The position numbers and the translations under genes are program-made. This document shows, piece by piece, positions 1 to 14,719 of a DNA stretch of 64,000 bases (its first letter is position 1; the number at the start of each line of letters is the position of its first letter). The notes under the pieces are model-generated. The model was not told where the DNA came from. It searched no databases and worked only from the letters and a program-made list of their open reading frames with translations. This DNA is from Tetracentron sinense (taxonomy: Eukaryota > Streptophyta > Magnoliopsida > Trochodendrales > Trochodendraceae), in assembly GCA_015143295.1 (NCBI GenBank), contig CM026570.1, positions 9,138,047 to 9,202,046 on the forward strand, written 5' to 3'.

Positions 1-155
1 ACTTTGTAAGACCGAATTGTGCTTGTATATCGCCGGCGGCTTGAGCCGGAACGTGGCTGTGGCTTTAGCTGAAAAGCAGAGAGCTTGGTAGCTTCAAGTT
101 TTTGTTTAGTGAGAGTGAAGGCAGGAGATGTAGTAGAGAAGTGAAGGGTTGCCAT
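1..155 (-). CDS. 5' exon of a probable plastid-targeted protein, partial
   Basis: On the minus strand an ATG at 155-153 opens a frame that stays open to the window edge (51 codons, then cut). The peptide starts MATLHFSTTSPAFTLTKQKL and goes on rich in Ser, Thr, Lys and Arg, with almost no acidic residues and a run of arginines near residue 41. That composition is typical of a chloroplast transit peptide: Met-Ala start, hydroxylated residues, basic stretch. The mature protein lies outside the window, so its function cannot be named. The ATG context is GCATGG, with G at +4. Upstream on the minus strand, 156-300 would be leader and promoter; GATAAG motifs at about 233 and 271 (plus-strand reading) resemble I-boxes but are too short to mean much alone. 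A spurious frame is possible but unlikely given this composition. Confidence 0.6.
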   Translation of the reverse strand, partial: MATLHFSTTSPAFTLTKQKLEATKLSAFQLKPQPRSGSSRRRYTSTIRSYK

Positions 156-299
156 GCTTTGTTTGAACTATGGAGTGGAGAGGAAATGAAAAGAGTCTTT
201 GGAGCATAAAGGGAATGTGTGGTGTTGGAACGGATAAGATTTTGTATGGGTGTTTATTTTATTTTTTAAAGATAAGTTATTATTAGGCGGAGCGCGCAC

Positions 300-720
300 C
301 CGGACCCGGTTGACATGTATTTGTTTTTAACCACCATTTAACCGTGGTTAAAATTTACTTACCTGACTCATCCATCTACATTTACTTAATAGAATTTTTT
401 TTTATTAAACTTGGGTTGACTATCTTAAACCATAGTTAATGTATATGCCTATAGGTTGCCTCTTGTCCCTTTCATAACACACTAATTTTGGTTAAGATTC
501 ACTCACCGCTAGGGTTCATCTGTCTACCCTTAGTTTTTAGAAAAAAAAAATTATCTATGGGTTGACAAACCTAAACTATAGTTAATGTGCACACCTACAA
601 GGTGCCACGTATCCGTTTTAACATCTATTAATTGTGGTTAAGATTCTCTCTTCCTTAGGTTCATTCATCTAACATATTTTGAAAACAAATCCAAAAACTA
701 TAAGGGGCAGTCAAGGAAAA
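300..720. repeat. decayed foldback-element fragments
   Basis: Three successive blocks share the signature found in many foldback elements of this window: a TTAACC(A/G)TGGTTAA-like core, then a 'gattcactcac..ctagggttcatc' block, then a 'ttttagaaaaaa' tract (cores near 340, 430-500 and 620). No clean ends or target duplications are visible, so these look like nested, broken copies. No gene is seen here. Confidence 0.45.
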
Positions 721-1190
721 CCCCCTTAGGCCGTTAGATTAGGAGAATAGTGTGGTCAATGATGGCAGCCATTAGAGAATGTCCTGGCTAAGCCATTAGA
801 TACTGTTTGTAATTTTTTAAATTTTAAATTAAAAGATTATTATTTTAAACATTAACATCAATGGGGAATTCAATTTAGATTTGAATGAATAGTTGAATTG
901 CAAATTTGATTTGGACACTTCAATAGATCTCCAACAAATTCAAATTGAATTCGACGCTTGAGATTCAATTTCAAATTTATTCTATTTTTTATTCATTGCG
1001 GATTGGAGTATACTCAGATGACTCAGATCCAGCTGTTTACAGCTCTCCACCCAAACGCGTCATATCTGTCTCAGTTCTGGTCGCCGCATTCTAGCTCCGA
1101 CGAGGCAACAGATTTCTTCCCACTCCTCTCAACCGATATATGTGTCGAGAAATTCAACTAGAAATCAAATTATCAAGACTCGGGAGTGCG
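721..1190. other. AT-rich intergenic sequence
   Basis: A short imperfect duplication of a 'caattTAGATTTGAAT' motif occurs near 870-990. The 67-codon frame at 958-1161 has no recognisable domain and I do not regard it as a gene. Confidence 0.4.
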
Positions 1191-1194
1191 GTTA

Positions 1195-1445
1195 CGCCAC
1201 TAACATTACTACGTATCCCTTTTGACAACCCTTAATTATGGTTAAAGTTCACCCACTCCTAGGTTTCATCCAGCGGTTTTTAGGAGTAAAAAAATAACGA
1301 AGAAATTTAACCTTGATTAAAATTCACTTGGTTTTTTTATTTTCTAAAAACCAAGGATTGGTGGAGAACCCTATGGGTGAGTGAATCTTAACCACAGTTA
1401 AGAGATATAAATAAGGACACATGGCAGCATTTGTTGCATAATCGA
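1195..1445. repeat. foldback MITE copy
   Basis: Two arms face each other. The left arm (about 1215-1310) carries 'ttaattatggttaaag' and 'cacccactcctaggt'. The right arm (about 1350-1425) carries 'aaaaaccaaggat', 'gggtgagtgaatcttaac' and 'ccacagttaa'. They flank an AT-rich centre. This is a diverged member of the family best preserved at 33320-33700; its ends are degraded. Confidence 0.5.
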
Positions 1446-1596
1446 ACTCCCCCAATCTGGTCATAACTGGAGATGATAACAAGTCAAATATCAAAGGCCG
1501 TTTCAAGCTCTCCCAAGATTTCTGATACCTCTAATAAATGGTCGAGTCGGGTTTATCATCTTCAAGCCAGTGGCAGAGCCAGGATTCTCTTGCAAG

Positions 1597-2202
1597 CAGG
1601 GCGGAGCTAGGAATTTTTCATTGGGGGGGGGGGGGGGGGGCCAAAATACATGTATAAAAAAAAAATTTGGTTTGAGGGTATGGGATTTGGGGGTTCGGGA
1701 GAAAATTTTTTTGGGGTAATTTTTTTATTTTGAATTTTTTTTTTCTCGGTAATACCTTTGAGGTCGCCACATGTCCTATTAATACCCCTTCATTGTCGTT
1801 AAGATTCACCCACCTATCCTTGGTTTAAAAAAAATATATCAAATTTCTTTTTGAACCCTTGTTAAAAATTCACTAACTCCTAAGATTAAAATTATTTAAA
1901 TATTTTTTTCTAAAATCAAGGATAAGTAGGTGAACCATGAGATTGGGTGAATTTTAACCATAGTTAAGGGGTGTCAATAGGGACATGAGCATAAGGGGAC
2001 TCCATTGAGGGCCCACTATATATGTGACAAAAAAAATTGGGAGGGCCACTACATCATATAGGACAAAAAAATTGGGGGGCCAAGTATACTAAATTTTTTT
2101 TTTTAAATTGAGGGGCCCACTAGTCATACTAGTACAATAGGGATTTACAAAAAATTTGGGGGGGCCATGGCCCCCCCCCCCCCCCCCCTGGCTCCGCCCC
2201 TG
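1597..2202. mobile_element. nonautonomous hAT-type element with 8-bp TSD
   Basis: The termini are inverted (CAGGGCGGAGCTAGG at the left, ...CTCCGCCCCTG at the right) and are flanked by an exact 8-bp duplication, CTTGCAAG, at 1589-1596 and 2203-2210. An 8-bp duplication and C/T-A-G-type ends are hallmarks of hAT elements. Homopolymer runs sit just inside the ends (G-run about 1622-1640, C-run about 2171-2188) and are self-complementary. The interior (about 1745-1990) holds a nested foldback copy of the 9-bp-TSD family described elsewhere. No transposase is encoded. Confidence 0.75.
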
Positions 2203-2214
2203 CTTGCAAGGGAG

Positions 2215-2385
2215 TTAACACTTGGGGTTCGGTCGTAGTTCTCAATTTTCTTTGAGGGTCAAATTCAAAGGTCATCATGTCTATTTGTAAAGAACATATA
2301 TTTTTTTCTAAAAACTTTAGGTAGAGCTAGAGCCCCCCTCCCTCAACCTCGGTTATTCTTCCACACTATGCCCCTATTAGTATTA
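2215..2385. repeat. fragment of a dispersed repeat (family also at 15149, 40090, 51180)
   Basis: The order of motifs ('gagggtcaaattc', a phrase like 'atgtctatttgtaaag', 'ctttaggtagagc', 'tagagccccc') reappears in reverse at about 15210-15360, in forward form near 40320-40390 and in diverged form at 51185-51300. It is a repeat of unknown class with GC-rich 'gggcggag' ends, possibly hAT-derived. Confidence 0.4.
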
Positions 2386-2394
2386 TAGTATATT

Positions 2395-2427
2395 AGCAAA
2401 ACCCCTGTGCGATGCACAGGTTGAATA
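2395..2427 (-). repeat. Helitron-like 3' terminal hairpin
   Basis: Read on the minus strand this gives CCTGTGCATCGCACAGG followed by a short AT-rich tail containing CTAAT. A GC-rich palindrome about 10 bases before a CTRR end is the usual 3' end of plant Helitrons. No matching 5' TC end was identified, so the assignment is tentative. Confidence 0.35.
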
Positions 2428-3320
2428 AATAACTGAAAATTTTAAAATATATTAAAAATTATATTTTATCACATTATAATTCAAATATAAGAAATATAAA
2501 GAGAATAAATATATGCAACCAATTTAATAAACATTAACCTACGACAAACTATAGAGAGCTGGAAAGAAAAATCAATTATTATAGATTTTTTTGAGAACCT
2601 AAAAATTTAAGTTAATTCGGAAAACAAATAGAATCTCAGTTTCAATTCTCACCAAAAGTCTCAAATATATCTCCCCACTTGATATCTCTCCCTCTTTTTA
2701 TTGCCACATGTCGGATGATGTGTTGAGCCTAAGACCATTTTTCTGGCATCCACTAGAGACAACCTGATGCCCCTTAGATATATGTTAAAATCCAGCACTT
2801 ACAATAGCAATATCATCTCCTACTAAAATAATTGAAACCTTAGGAAGTGTTGCTCCATTTCTTAATCGGCTGGACTAACTATTAACTCAAGTAGCTACAA
2901 TTTTATTGGATAAACATAATCACACTAATAGGTAAAAGAAGATATCCAACCCCAACTTATAAAGATTAGCCTAAATACATGCATATCTTTTGTAATATTG
3001 TCATAGATTTTGAATATCCAGTCACATATTTTGTACTCCTTTGTTATAAATAGAATCCAAACCAATGCAAAAGTAGGTTGAATTTACAGCAGAATTCTCA
3101 AGTCCTTATATATGTCATCAATGGGGCTTTTCAAAAAAAAAAAAATTCGGGTTAATGGAGATCCAAGGAAGTGTTGCTTCCCTATTGGCTGTATGGGTTT
3201 GATTAGAGGATGGCGGACTAATGAGGCCTCCATTCACCTTATTACCTTGCACAATCCGACACCATCCTCCAGGGTCGAGAGTGGTAGGCAAATCTTTGTA
3301 GTCGGATTCCTCCTTTAACA
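2428..3320. other. AT-rich intergenic sequence with repeat fragments
   Basis: A block at about 2670-2770 ('cttgatatctctccctc', 'tttctggcatccac') is a half copy of the foldback family seen at 41039-41512 and 51848-52030. The overlapping frames at 3112-3321 on both strands have no recognisable domain. No gene is called. Confidence 0.4.
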
Positions 3321-3477
3321 AACTCTATCTGATGTCTTGTTTCCTACACAAAGAAGAATCCAAAAATGCAGGATTTGCGTAGTGTGTTAGAGACACTGGC
3401 GATGCAAAAAAGTTACAGAAAGAGGGTGATTTATATAGGGACAAATGCCTATTAGAGTTTAAATAGCAGCATTTAAT

Positions 3478-5416
3478 ACAAAAGGAGGTGTGTGTAATGG
3501 GAGGGGTGTTCGACAGACGAAGGGCCAAAAAGGAGAGAAGAGGGAGAGACAAGTTCAAACTTCAGATGCCATTGTAGAATAGGAAAGACAAACACTTCAG
3601 ATGCCGTTGTAGAATGGAAAAGACAAAGGAGACTAAAATTCATCATTCAGTTGAGAATTCGAATAGATGCATCAATAATATTGGAAGGAGAAGAGAGCAG
3701 TGTGTCCCATTTAATTGATTTGATTGTGTTGACAATTAAGTGTGTGTATTGAAACTATAACGTACCACAATTATCTATCTAACTTTGGAAGAAGAAAGGT
3801 TTAACTCTTTATGTGGAGAGAGGAAGAGAGATAAATTGGGGCTGATTAATGAGGGGGGATTAACGTGGGCAAAGAGGGAAGAAAGAGAAAGAATGTATTT
3901 TAATTAGTGGAATTAATGGGGGGTGGGAAGAGATTAATGTGGAGGCAGTGGTTATATGGCATCTTAAGATAGATGAGTGGGGTCCACAAACCAACATTTA
4001 TTAGAGTAGACACGTGGCAAAAACCTGAAGCTAAAATTGAAGCTTTTGAAGGTATCCAAGTGAATACCAACAACTATATAGTAGTAGTAAGATATACAAA
4101 ATGAGGTGTGTGTAATGGGAAGGACGTTCGGTAGACGAAGGGCCAAAAAGGAGAGAAGAGGGAGAGATGAGTTCAGACTTCAGATGCCGTTGTAGAATGG
4201 GAAAGACAAAGACTTCAGATGTCGTTGTAGAATGGGAAAGACAAATACTTTAGATGCCGTTGTAGAATGGGAAAGACAAAGGAGACTAAAATCCATTGTT
4301 CAGTTGAGAATGTGAATAGATGCATCAATAATATTTAAAGGAGGAGAGAGCAGTATGTCCCATTTAATTGATTTGATTGTGTTGACAATTAAGTGTGTGC
4401 ATTGATAACGTATCACGTTATCTATCTCACTGTGGAAGAAGAGAGGTTTAACTCTTTATGTAGAGAGAGGAAGAGATAAATTGGGGCTGATTAATGAAGA
4501 GGGATTAACGAGGGCAAAGAGGGAAGAAAGAGAGAGAATGTATTTTAATTGGTGGAATTATTGGGGGGTGGAAAGAGATTAATGTGGAGGCAGCGCTTAT
4601 GTGGCATCTTAAGATAGATGAGTAGGGTCCACAAACCAACATTTATTAGAGTAGACACGTGGCAAAATCCTGAAGCTAAAAGTAGACAACTCCTTTTGAA
4701 GGTATCCACGTGGATACCAACAACTATATAGTATTAGTAAGATATAAGATATACAAAAGGAGTTGTGTGTAATGGGAGGGACGTTCGGCAGACGAAGGGC
4801 CAAAAAGGAGAGAAGAGGGAGAGACGAGTTCAGACTTCAGATGCCGTTGTAGAATGGGAAAGACAAAGACTTCAGATGCCGTTGTAAAATGGAAAAGACA
4901 AAGAAGACTAAAATCCATCGTTTAGTTGAGAATGTGAATAGATGTATCAATAATATTGGAAGGAGGAGAGAGCAGCGGGTCCCATTTATTTGATTTGATT
5001 GTGCTGACAATTAAGTGTGTGCATTGAAACTATAGCGTATCATTGAAACTATAACGTATCATAGTTAGCTATCTTATTTTGGAAGAAGAGAGGTTCAACT
5101 CTTTATGAGGAGAGAGGAAGAGATATAAATTGGGGCTGATTAATGAGGGGGGATTAACGTGGGCAAAGAGGAAAGAAAAAGAGAGAATGCATTTTAATTG
5201 GTGGAATTAATGGGGGGTGGGAAGAGATTAATGTGGAGGCAGTGCTTATGTGGCATCATAAGATAGATGAGTGGGGTCCACAAACCAATATTTATTAGAG
5301 TAGACACGTGGCAAAAACCTGAAGCTAAAATTGAAGCTTTTGAAGGTATCCACGTGGATACCAACAGTTATATAGTAGTACGTGGATACCAATAGTTATA
5401 TAGTAGTAGTAAGATA
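3478..5416. repeat. three-unit tandem repeat, about 617-665 bp per unit
   Basis: Three head-to-tail units begin at 3478, 4095 and 4752, each opening with 'tacaaaa(g/t)gag(g/t)tgtgtgtaatggg' and ending in 'atatagtagtagtaagata'. The units stay clearly alignable throughout, with scattered substitutions and small indels. Unit 2 is longer mainly because a 34-bp submotif ('acttcagatgccgttgtag' onward) is present three times (4178, 4212, 4246) rather than twice. Each unit carries one ACACGTGGC box (4010-4018, 4655-4663, 5304-5312). No open frame spans a unit. The third unit ends with a small duplication of 'cgtggataccaa(c/t)agtt'. Confidence 0.85.
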
Positions 5417-5601
5417 TTGTTTTTTCAAAAGTCCAAGGGGGCTTCAACCCCTGGCCCCGTGTGGCTCCGCTCTTACCTTCAACCAACATGTGGAAAAAAA
5501 TTTAAGGAAAAATCAAAATATCAAAAACAGTTTCAATATCCTTCACATCTTTTTATTTTCTTCTAATTTCTTACATGTCAACTGTAGAGATTATGTCAAG
5601 C

Positions 5602-6080
5602 AAGGCTTTAAATTTTGTTGAAAGTTTGAAAATATTTCATGAAATTTTGGTTTCGTTACCACCCCCAAATTGAAATGATTAGTATTTTAGATTTGCAAAT
5701 TTCAGCCGAAATTAGAGAATTACGGCCGAAATTTTAGAAATTTATTTTTAATAGTTCTTTAATCACTTTTTAAATAAAATTTAAAATATAGCGAAAATTT
5801 TAAAATATTCAGAAATGTTTATCGAATTGTCACTAATTTTTGATTTTTTTTTAAAAAAATCATACTTTTTATATAAATATATTAAAATTTAATGAAATAC
5901 TCTTTTGACCAAAATTTTCTGAATGTCCGGTCGAATTTTGTGAAATATCATGAAAATATTTAAATTTAGGAAAAAATGAAATATTAAATATTAAATTTTC
6001 ACTGATAAATCCAAAGTTTTCGAATTTTTTATTCAGGTTGGAAGATTAAAATTACTGATACGATTTCAAACCTAAATGTT
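5602..6080. mobile_element. diverged relative of the hAT element at 61813-62274
   Basis: The left side begins 'caaggctttaaatttt' and the right side ends 'gatttcaaacct', matching the CAAGGTTTGAAATTT inverted ends of 61813-62274. The interior is full of 'gaaattt' and 'cgaaatttt' motifs, as in that copy. No flanking target duplication can be read, so the insertion is old or incomplete. Confidence 0.4.
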
Positions 6081-6289
6081 GTGTATTTCTGCAAGAGGAA
6101 ATCTGTTGCCAACACCCTGTAAGTAGGATGGTGCTAAGAATTTTTCCATGAGGGGTTGAAATACATGTATCAAGAAAACTAATGAGTTTTGGTGTATAAG
6201 GCCGGTTTATTTTTTTTTTTCCCAATAATGGGTCCATCATGGTGATAATATTCATTAACGTTATATTTCAATAAAGATCCGGTAACATG

Positions 6290-7070
6290 TCTCTTTTGAG
6301 AGAGCCATTATATAAATGAAAGGATAATAGATATCGGACTACCCATTTAGCCATGTAGTTAAATGCCGGTCCTTATCAGTCTACACTCCTTTTTAAGACC
6401 CCTAGAGTTCATTCATCCATCAAACCTTGGTTTTAAAAAAAAATTATTAACCTTAAAAGAAATGTTAAAAGGGTCATGGACCACCATTTGGCTATCCAAT
6501 CGAATGCACGGTCTGCTAATGACAGCTCTAAATAAAATTAACTATAATTCCAAATTAAATAATTATATTTTTAATTATTTAAATTATACATATAAGAAAA
6601 TTACAATTTCTTTTAAGGGACCAAACTTCCCATGTCTAATTAAAGTTATTTTGGGAGCACTATACATACACAATAGTAAAAATATATTTTGCTAATACCA
6701 TGGGGGACCTGATTCTTTTCGCGAAGTGTTTAGTTGGACGGAACGCGTGTGCCTCTACACATGTCCTATTGGTCTTCCTTTTAACTGTGGTAAGCTTAAT
6801 CACCTAAAGTTAGTTTTTTCCTCTAAAAACCAAAGAATATTAGATGAATGAACCCTAGGGGTGAGTGAATCTTAACCACAGTTAATGGATGTTAAAAGGG
6901 ACACATGGTGGCTTGTAGAGTTTCTTTAACTATGATTAAACTTAACTAAGCTAAGGTTAATATTTTTTATTATTTTATTCTAAAAACCAAAGTTGGATGA
7001 ATGAATCCTAAGGGTGAGTGAATCTTAACAAGAGTTAGTGGGCGTTAAAAGAGGCTTGCACGGAAACAAT
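6290..7070. repeat. cluster of foldback-family fragments
   Basis: At least three partial copies of the TTAACC..GGTTAA foldback family occur (about 6360-6470, 6760-6910 and 6930-7060). The clearest signs are 'ccctaggggtgagtgaatc', 'ttaaccacagttaa' and 'gttaaaagggacacatgg' at 6850-6908. The 110-codon frame at 6363-6695 lies across them and shows no domain. Confidence 0.5.
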
Positions 7071-7155
7071 CAAATTCCCTACTATGTAATATAAAAAATT
7101 CAAGAAAAAATTGGTGTGGGTGTTTGACAAGTGTGTAGGGGGGTGGGAGGATGGC

Positions 7156-7468
7156 GGATTCTCTCTGGCCATGCCAGAAAAGTGCTCTCTGGCCTCCACA
7201 CATGAAACATCAGCTGGCTGGAGAAGTTATTTCATGGCCCCAAGATTTTGACTTCTCCGACCTTTATTTGACAAGTGGTGATAAAATGGTGAGATAAAAA
7301 CGAGGGGGGAAGTCAAAATAGGGGATAAATTAAATGACTTCTCCCTTTTTTCAGCCAGCTGGCGCTACATGTATGGAGGCCCAAGAACACTTTTCTGGCA
7401 CGGGCCAGAGAGAATCCTACATGTATGGAGGCAGAGAACACTTTTCTAGCACGGGCCAGAGAGAATCC
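7156..7468. mobile_element. foldback MITE in the OAS-TL upstream region
   Basis: The left arm 'GGATTCTCTCTGGCC..GCCAGAAAAGTG' is repeated in inverse at the right end. The right arm exists as two direct copies ('acttttct(g/a)gcacggg' at about 7390 and 7440, roughly 60 bp apart), so one arm has been duplicated. 'cagctggctggagaag' and 'cttctccc..cagccagctg' form the inner arms. The ends lack an exact target duplication. It sits about 135 bp upstream of the TATA box of the cysteine synthase gene. Confidence 0.6.
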
Positions 7469-7602
7469 GAAGCCGGCGATGGCCCCTGTCTCTAAGCATC
7501 TGTCTAGGTACACTATTGCTAGCTTTCTAAATTCTAACCGTTTCGTTTTTAAAAAAATAATAGGCCCGGGAAAGATGGAGAAACAGTCAAAACAGATTAA
7601 GC

Positions 7603-7609
7603 TATAAAT
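7603..7609 (+). promoter_or_regulatory. TATA box of the OAS-TL gene
   Basis: TATAAAT lies about 480 bp before the start codon and about 130 bp before a good 5'-leader donor site (7742). A transcription start near 7635 would give an untranslated first exon ending at 7741. A GGCCC motif at 7563-7567 precedes it. Confidence 0.5.
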
Positions 7610-7741
7610 TCAAGGCGATTCATTTCGATTCCTCCACTTCTCAATTCGCATTCGTTCGAAAGGTAGTGTTTCGCAGAGACAAAAGTTTTCTCTGTGAGAG
7701 TTGAAGATTTGTCTGAAAGTTTTGCCTCTGTCCCAGAGCTT

Positions 7742-8072
7742 GTAAGTTTATTTTGTGGATTCTATTTTAGTGCTTGCTATGGCTTCAGCTTGATTATTTC
7801 ATGAATTTGAAAAATTCAGCTCTGATTAGAAATGGGTTTCTTTGTTTGGCTTAGATTTTTGTTTTATGGATAAATGGATGTAGAAATGGTGTTTTTTGTT
7901 TTAGGTTGGTGGATAATCTTAGGTTTTGGTGAAACCCTTTTGTTCTTACTGCTTTATTCAATTAAAATTAAATGGTTTTGTTTATATTCCTTTTATTTTT
8001 ATTTTCCAGTTCATCTGAAGATTGCAAGAAGCAATTTTTTTCTGATCCTTTCTCTTCCTTATCTGATTTCAG
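7742..8072 (+). other. 5'-UTR intron of the OAS-TL gene
   Basis: The sequence 'agagctt|gtaagttt' gives a strong donor and 'ctgatttcag|taatctg' a strong acceptor 12 bases before the ATG. The T-rich intron between them matches a leader intron. The 83-codon frame at 7874-8125 lies mostly inside it and is not a gene. Confidence 0.6.
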
Positions 8073-8084
8073 TAATCTGTGAAA

Positions 8085-11726
<3,642 letters not shown>

Positions 11727-11830
11727 GCTGTTCCCAGCTCCAGACTTGCTTTTTTGTTGGTTGTTGGTTGTTGTCTTTTTTTTTTTTTTGTGCTGCTCTT
11801 AATAAATGTACTTTGTAAAATCGAAACAAT
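11727..11830 (+). other. 3' UTR of OAS-TL with AATAAA signal
   Basis: AATAAA lies at 11801-11806, 75 bases after the stop codon, preceded by a long T tract (about 11776-11789). Cleavage probably occurs shortly downstream. Confidence 0.5.
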
Positions 11831-12028
11831 TCCTGATGTTTGAGCTGGAATTGATTACGTAAGCTAATGAAAATTTAATAAATGAAGTTTCAGAAGAATT
11901 CCTGATTGCTATATAATTTTGTTTTCTGCTTAAAGCACTTGAAACCACAGTGGTCCAATTTCTTCTCAGGTTTATGCTATCACAGCTTTTATTTCTGAAA
12001 CAAATGCCCATGCCACCATTGTTTGTTG

Positions 12029-12556
12029 CAATGTTACCTGGTTCGCTGGTTCGCTCGGTTCAAATTCCGGTTCATAATTCGCAATTCGCCACTCTAGAGT
12101 GAACCCGGTTCGCTAGGGGTAGGATGAGTCGATTCGCTTCTCGGTTCGCTTGGGTTTTTAGTTTGGTTCGCTAGCTTGGTTCGCTTATATAATATTAATA
12201 TATTATATAAATAATTGTGTAAATAAATATATTATAAATAATTATTTTTAAAAAGGCATTAAAAACACATTTAAAATTAAAAAAAAAAAGGTTTTATGGC
12301 CGGTTCGTGAACCCAGAAAACAAATTCGTCAAATTCAAAGTATAAGTTCGCTGAACTTAAAGAACAAATTCGTTAAATCCAAATAAGAAGTTCGCTGAAT
12401 CTAAACAAAAAGTTCGTAGAATCCGCAAAACAAATTCGCTGAACCATAGCTATTGGGTTTGCTAATTTTCACGAACCGGAACGAATTGAACCACGAACTG
12501 GTTCGCTCCGAACCAGTTCGCTGTTTGAACTAGTGGTTGCGAACTAGGTAACCCTG
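12029..12556. mobile_element. nonautonomous hAT element with 8-bp TSD GTTTGTTG
   Basis: The ends are inverted (CAATGTTACCTGGTTCGC and, reversed, CAGGGTTACCTAGTTCGC). They are flanked by exact GTTTGTTG copies at 12021-12028 and 12557-12564. The interior is full of 'ggttcgct', 'gttcgc' and 'aattcg' motifs pointing both ways, with an AT-rich centre. There is no transposase frame. A sister copy in opposite orientation lies at 15493-16539. Confidence 0.85.
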
Positions 12557-12564
12557 GTTTGTTG

Positions 12565-13560
12565 TGTGCCTTCACATCTTTGCATATGCATCGATTTGGA
12601 TCGTACAATCGGTTGACCACTACTTGAATGAAAATCATACCCCATCGAGAACTCGAACTCCAGCAAAACTTGGACAAAAAGATTACAGGCCATCTGATTG
12701 AATGAATCGATTGAACAAGTGGGTGGACTAAATGCAAATGGAAGGGTGGAATACAAAGTTTAATAGATCAGGCTTAGGAGATCTTTGTTTGACCTGATCA
12801 AATGACCATAATCATCAGATTTATCCCATTCTTATAGGTCATAAATGCAAATAGTTGGGATAAGAATCCGGAAAAAGCATTGATGATGATGATCTAAAAT
12901 TGCTTAACAGATGATGAAAATCATACATTCCAGTGGCAAATATCAAATGGTATCCCACAACAGTTGGGAATTAGTCTTCGCAGGGGTATATAAGGGGCCA
13001 TCAGTCAGTCCTTTTCGAGGGATTGCGTGGAGTTACCCTTATGGCACCTTAGTGTGTGTATTTAATGTGTTACATTATCACTTAACCAAAAGAAAAAAGT
13101 CCCATCCCTATTTAGGGCACTCTGAATATATTATGTCGTTGATGGACCGTTCTTGCACCCAGCCGCTTGCTTCAATGGTAGGGTGTGGCCTCTCTTATGA
13201 GAGAGAGGTCTAGGTATCCATTCCCACCGGATGACGACTAAGCAAGAGCTTCACTCCCCAATTCTAACCACTAAACAGTGCTACTAACCATAGGTAAATG
13301 ATATCGACAGCAAAAAAAAAAAGGACCGTTCTTATGGTCTACCACCTTTAAGATGTATATTATATTAGTAATACAAGGGATGACTAAAATACTTCCGACA
13401 TAACGCTAGCCCAACCAAAACATAAGGAGGATATAGACAAAATTTCCAGAATCATGCGGGTTATTTTCGCTATTCAATTTATAGTTGAGATTCGCCCATA
13501 GGAAATGTGAGAGAGTCTGCAAGCATAATTCATAACCCCCTTAAACTACGCTTCCAGATC
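12565..13560. other. intergenic sequence between OAS-TL and PFD2
   Basis: No domain-bearing frame is seen. A stretch at about 13000-13110 ('cttagtgtgtgtatttaat' then 'cttaaccaaaagaaaaaag') resembles the sequence at 18400-18465 and may be an old SINE tail. Confidence 0.35.
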
Positions 13561-14319
13561 CCCCGGCGCAGGTTAATGTATGCCATCGTAGCAGCTCTAC
13601 CTTGAAACCATTTACCTGAAACGAAGGTCAGCTTCTCTTCCTTGCTGTATTCGATTTTATCATCTGTTTATTTCTTGATTTTTTCTTTTCCCTTAATCAG
13701 ACGTAGTTGAATGCCTTCTCTAACAATCGATTTTGCGACAGATTATCTAGGGTTTTACACCAAACAAATAAGGTTTCGTTTTTTTTTTTGGGCCGAAAGG
13801 GTTTCGTTTTGGTGAAGAACACATGCTAGATTTATAAAAAGCTTGAATTTCACAACAACAACAACTTGAATTTATTAGGGCTTCACGTTTTCAGATTTGC
13901 TTAAATTTGGAAGAAAAAAAAAAAAAAAAAAATCAAGTTTAATTAATGTCTGGGTGCTTTCATAATCGAGGAACGCTGCCTCATGCTGGTTTTGATTGGA
14001 TATTTTGTGCTTGAAAAAAAAAACCAAGCTTGAATTACACAAAGGGAATTTGGGTGCCCTTTGTTTGTTTTCCTCCTCTTAAGTAGTACTTGTAATTTAT
14101 GAGCATGAATTCTGTCTATGCTCAAATGGCAAGATATAATGCGAGCGTGTTGCAAGCATCGTGGTCATTGTTAAAAAATGTTGCATGAAGAGTATAATTG
14201 GCTTATCCATTAGTATGATAAGTAAACCCTGAAAACATAGGCAAGAGTGTCACTTTCTTACCAATGTGGAAGTATTGGAAAATTGAAAATTTATATGATG
14301 AGATTGGTGTATCAGTTTA

Positions 14320-14719
14320 TTGCTTCCTTGCTTTCATGAGCGTCTTGAGGAAAGAATATATGCGTTTGAGGATTTCCTTTGGATTCATTTGCGCGGAAGA
14401 CTAATTAGGAGTGATGGGAGGTTTGGACTTGGTACTTTGATAGGTAGTTGCTTCTTATGGCTTAAAAGAGGCATTCCAAACTTCAGGGAGATGTGGGATG
14501 TTCATCATTTATATTGGGGTCATGTTTAATGGGATAATAGACTTGGCTTTGGAACAGCATAATTTTTCTCAGAAAATATTTGAACCTATAACTACAAGCT
14601 TGAAGAGATGTATGACTAAGATTCCTAAAACTTTGGATGATCGTCTATGTGATCCAAACACTCTGATCAAAATGCTTGTTAGGTTGCCAAAGCAAGAAAA
14701 GGCTGAAAGCGAGAACTGA
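14320..14719 (+). pseudogene. unassigned coding-like fragment
   Basis: Two overlapping frames (14320-14529 and 14498-14719) read as ordinary protein, for example WIHLRGRLIRSDGRFGLG and, in the other frame, LALEQHNFSQKIFEPITTSL. A single frameshift near 14500-14528 would join them. Composition and codon use look coding, unlike the AT-rich flanks, but I recognise no family. It lies inside the presumed PFD2 leader intron and has no start or splice context. It may be a captured or retroposed gene fragment. Confidence 0.3.
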
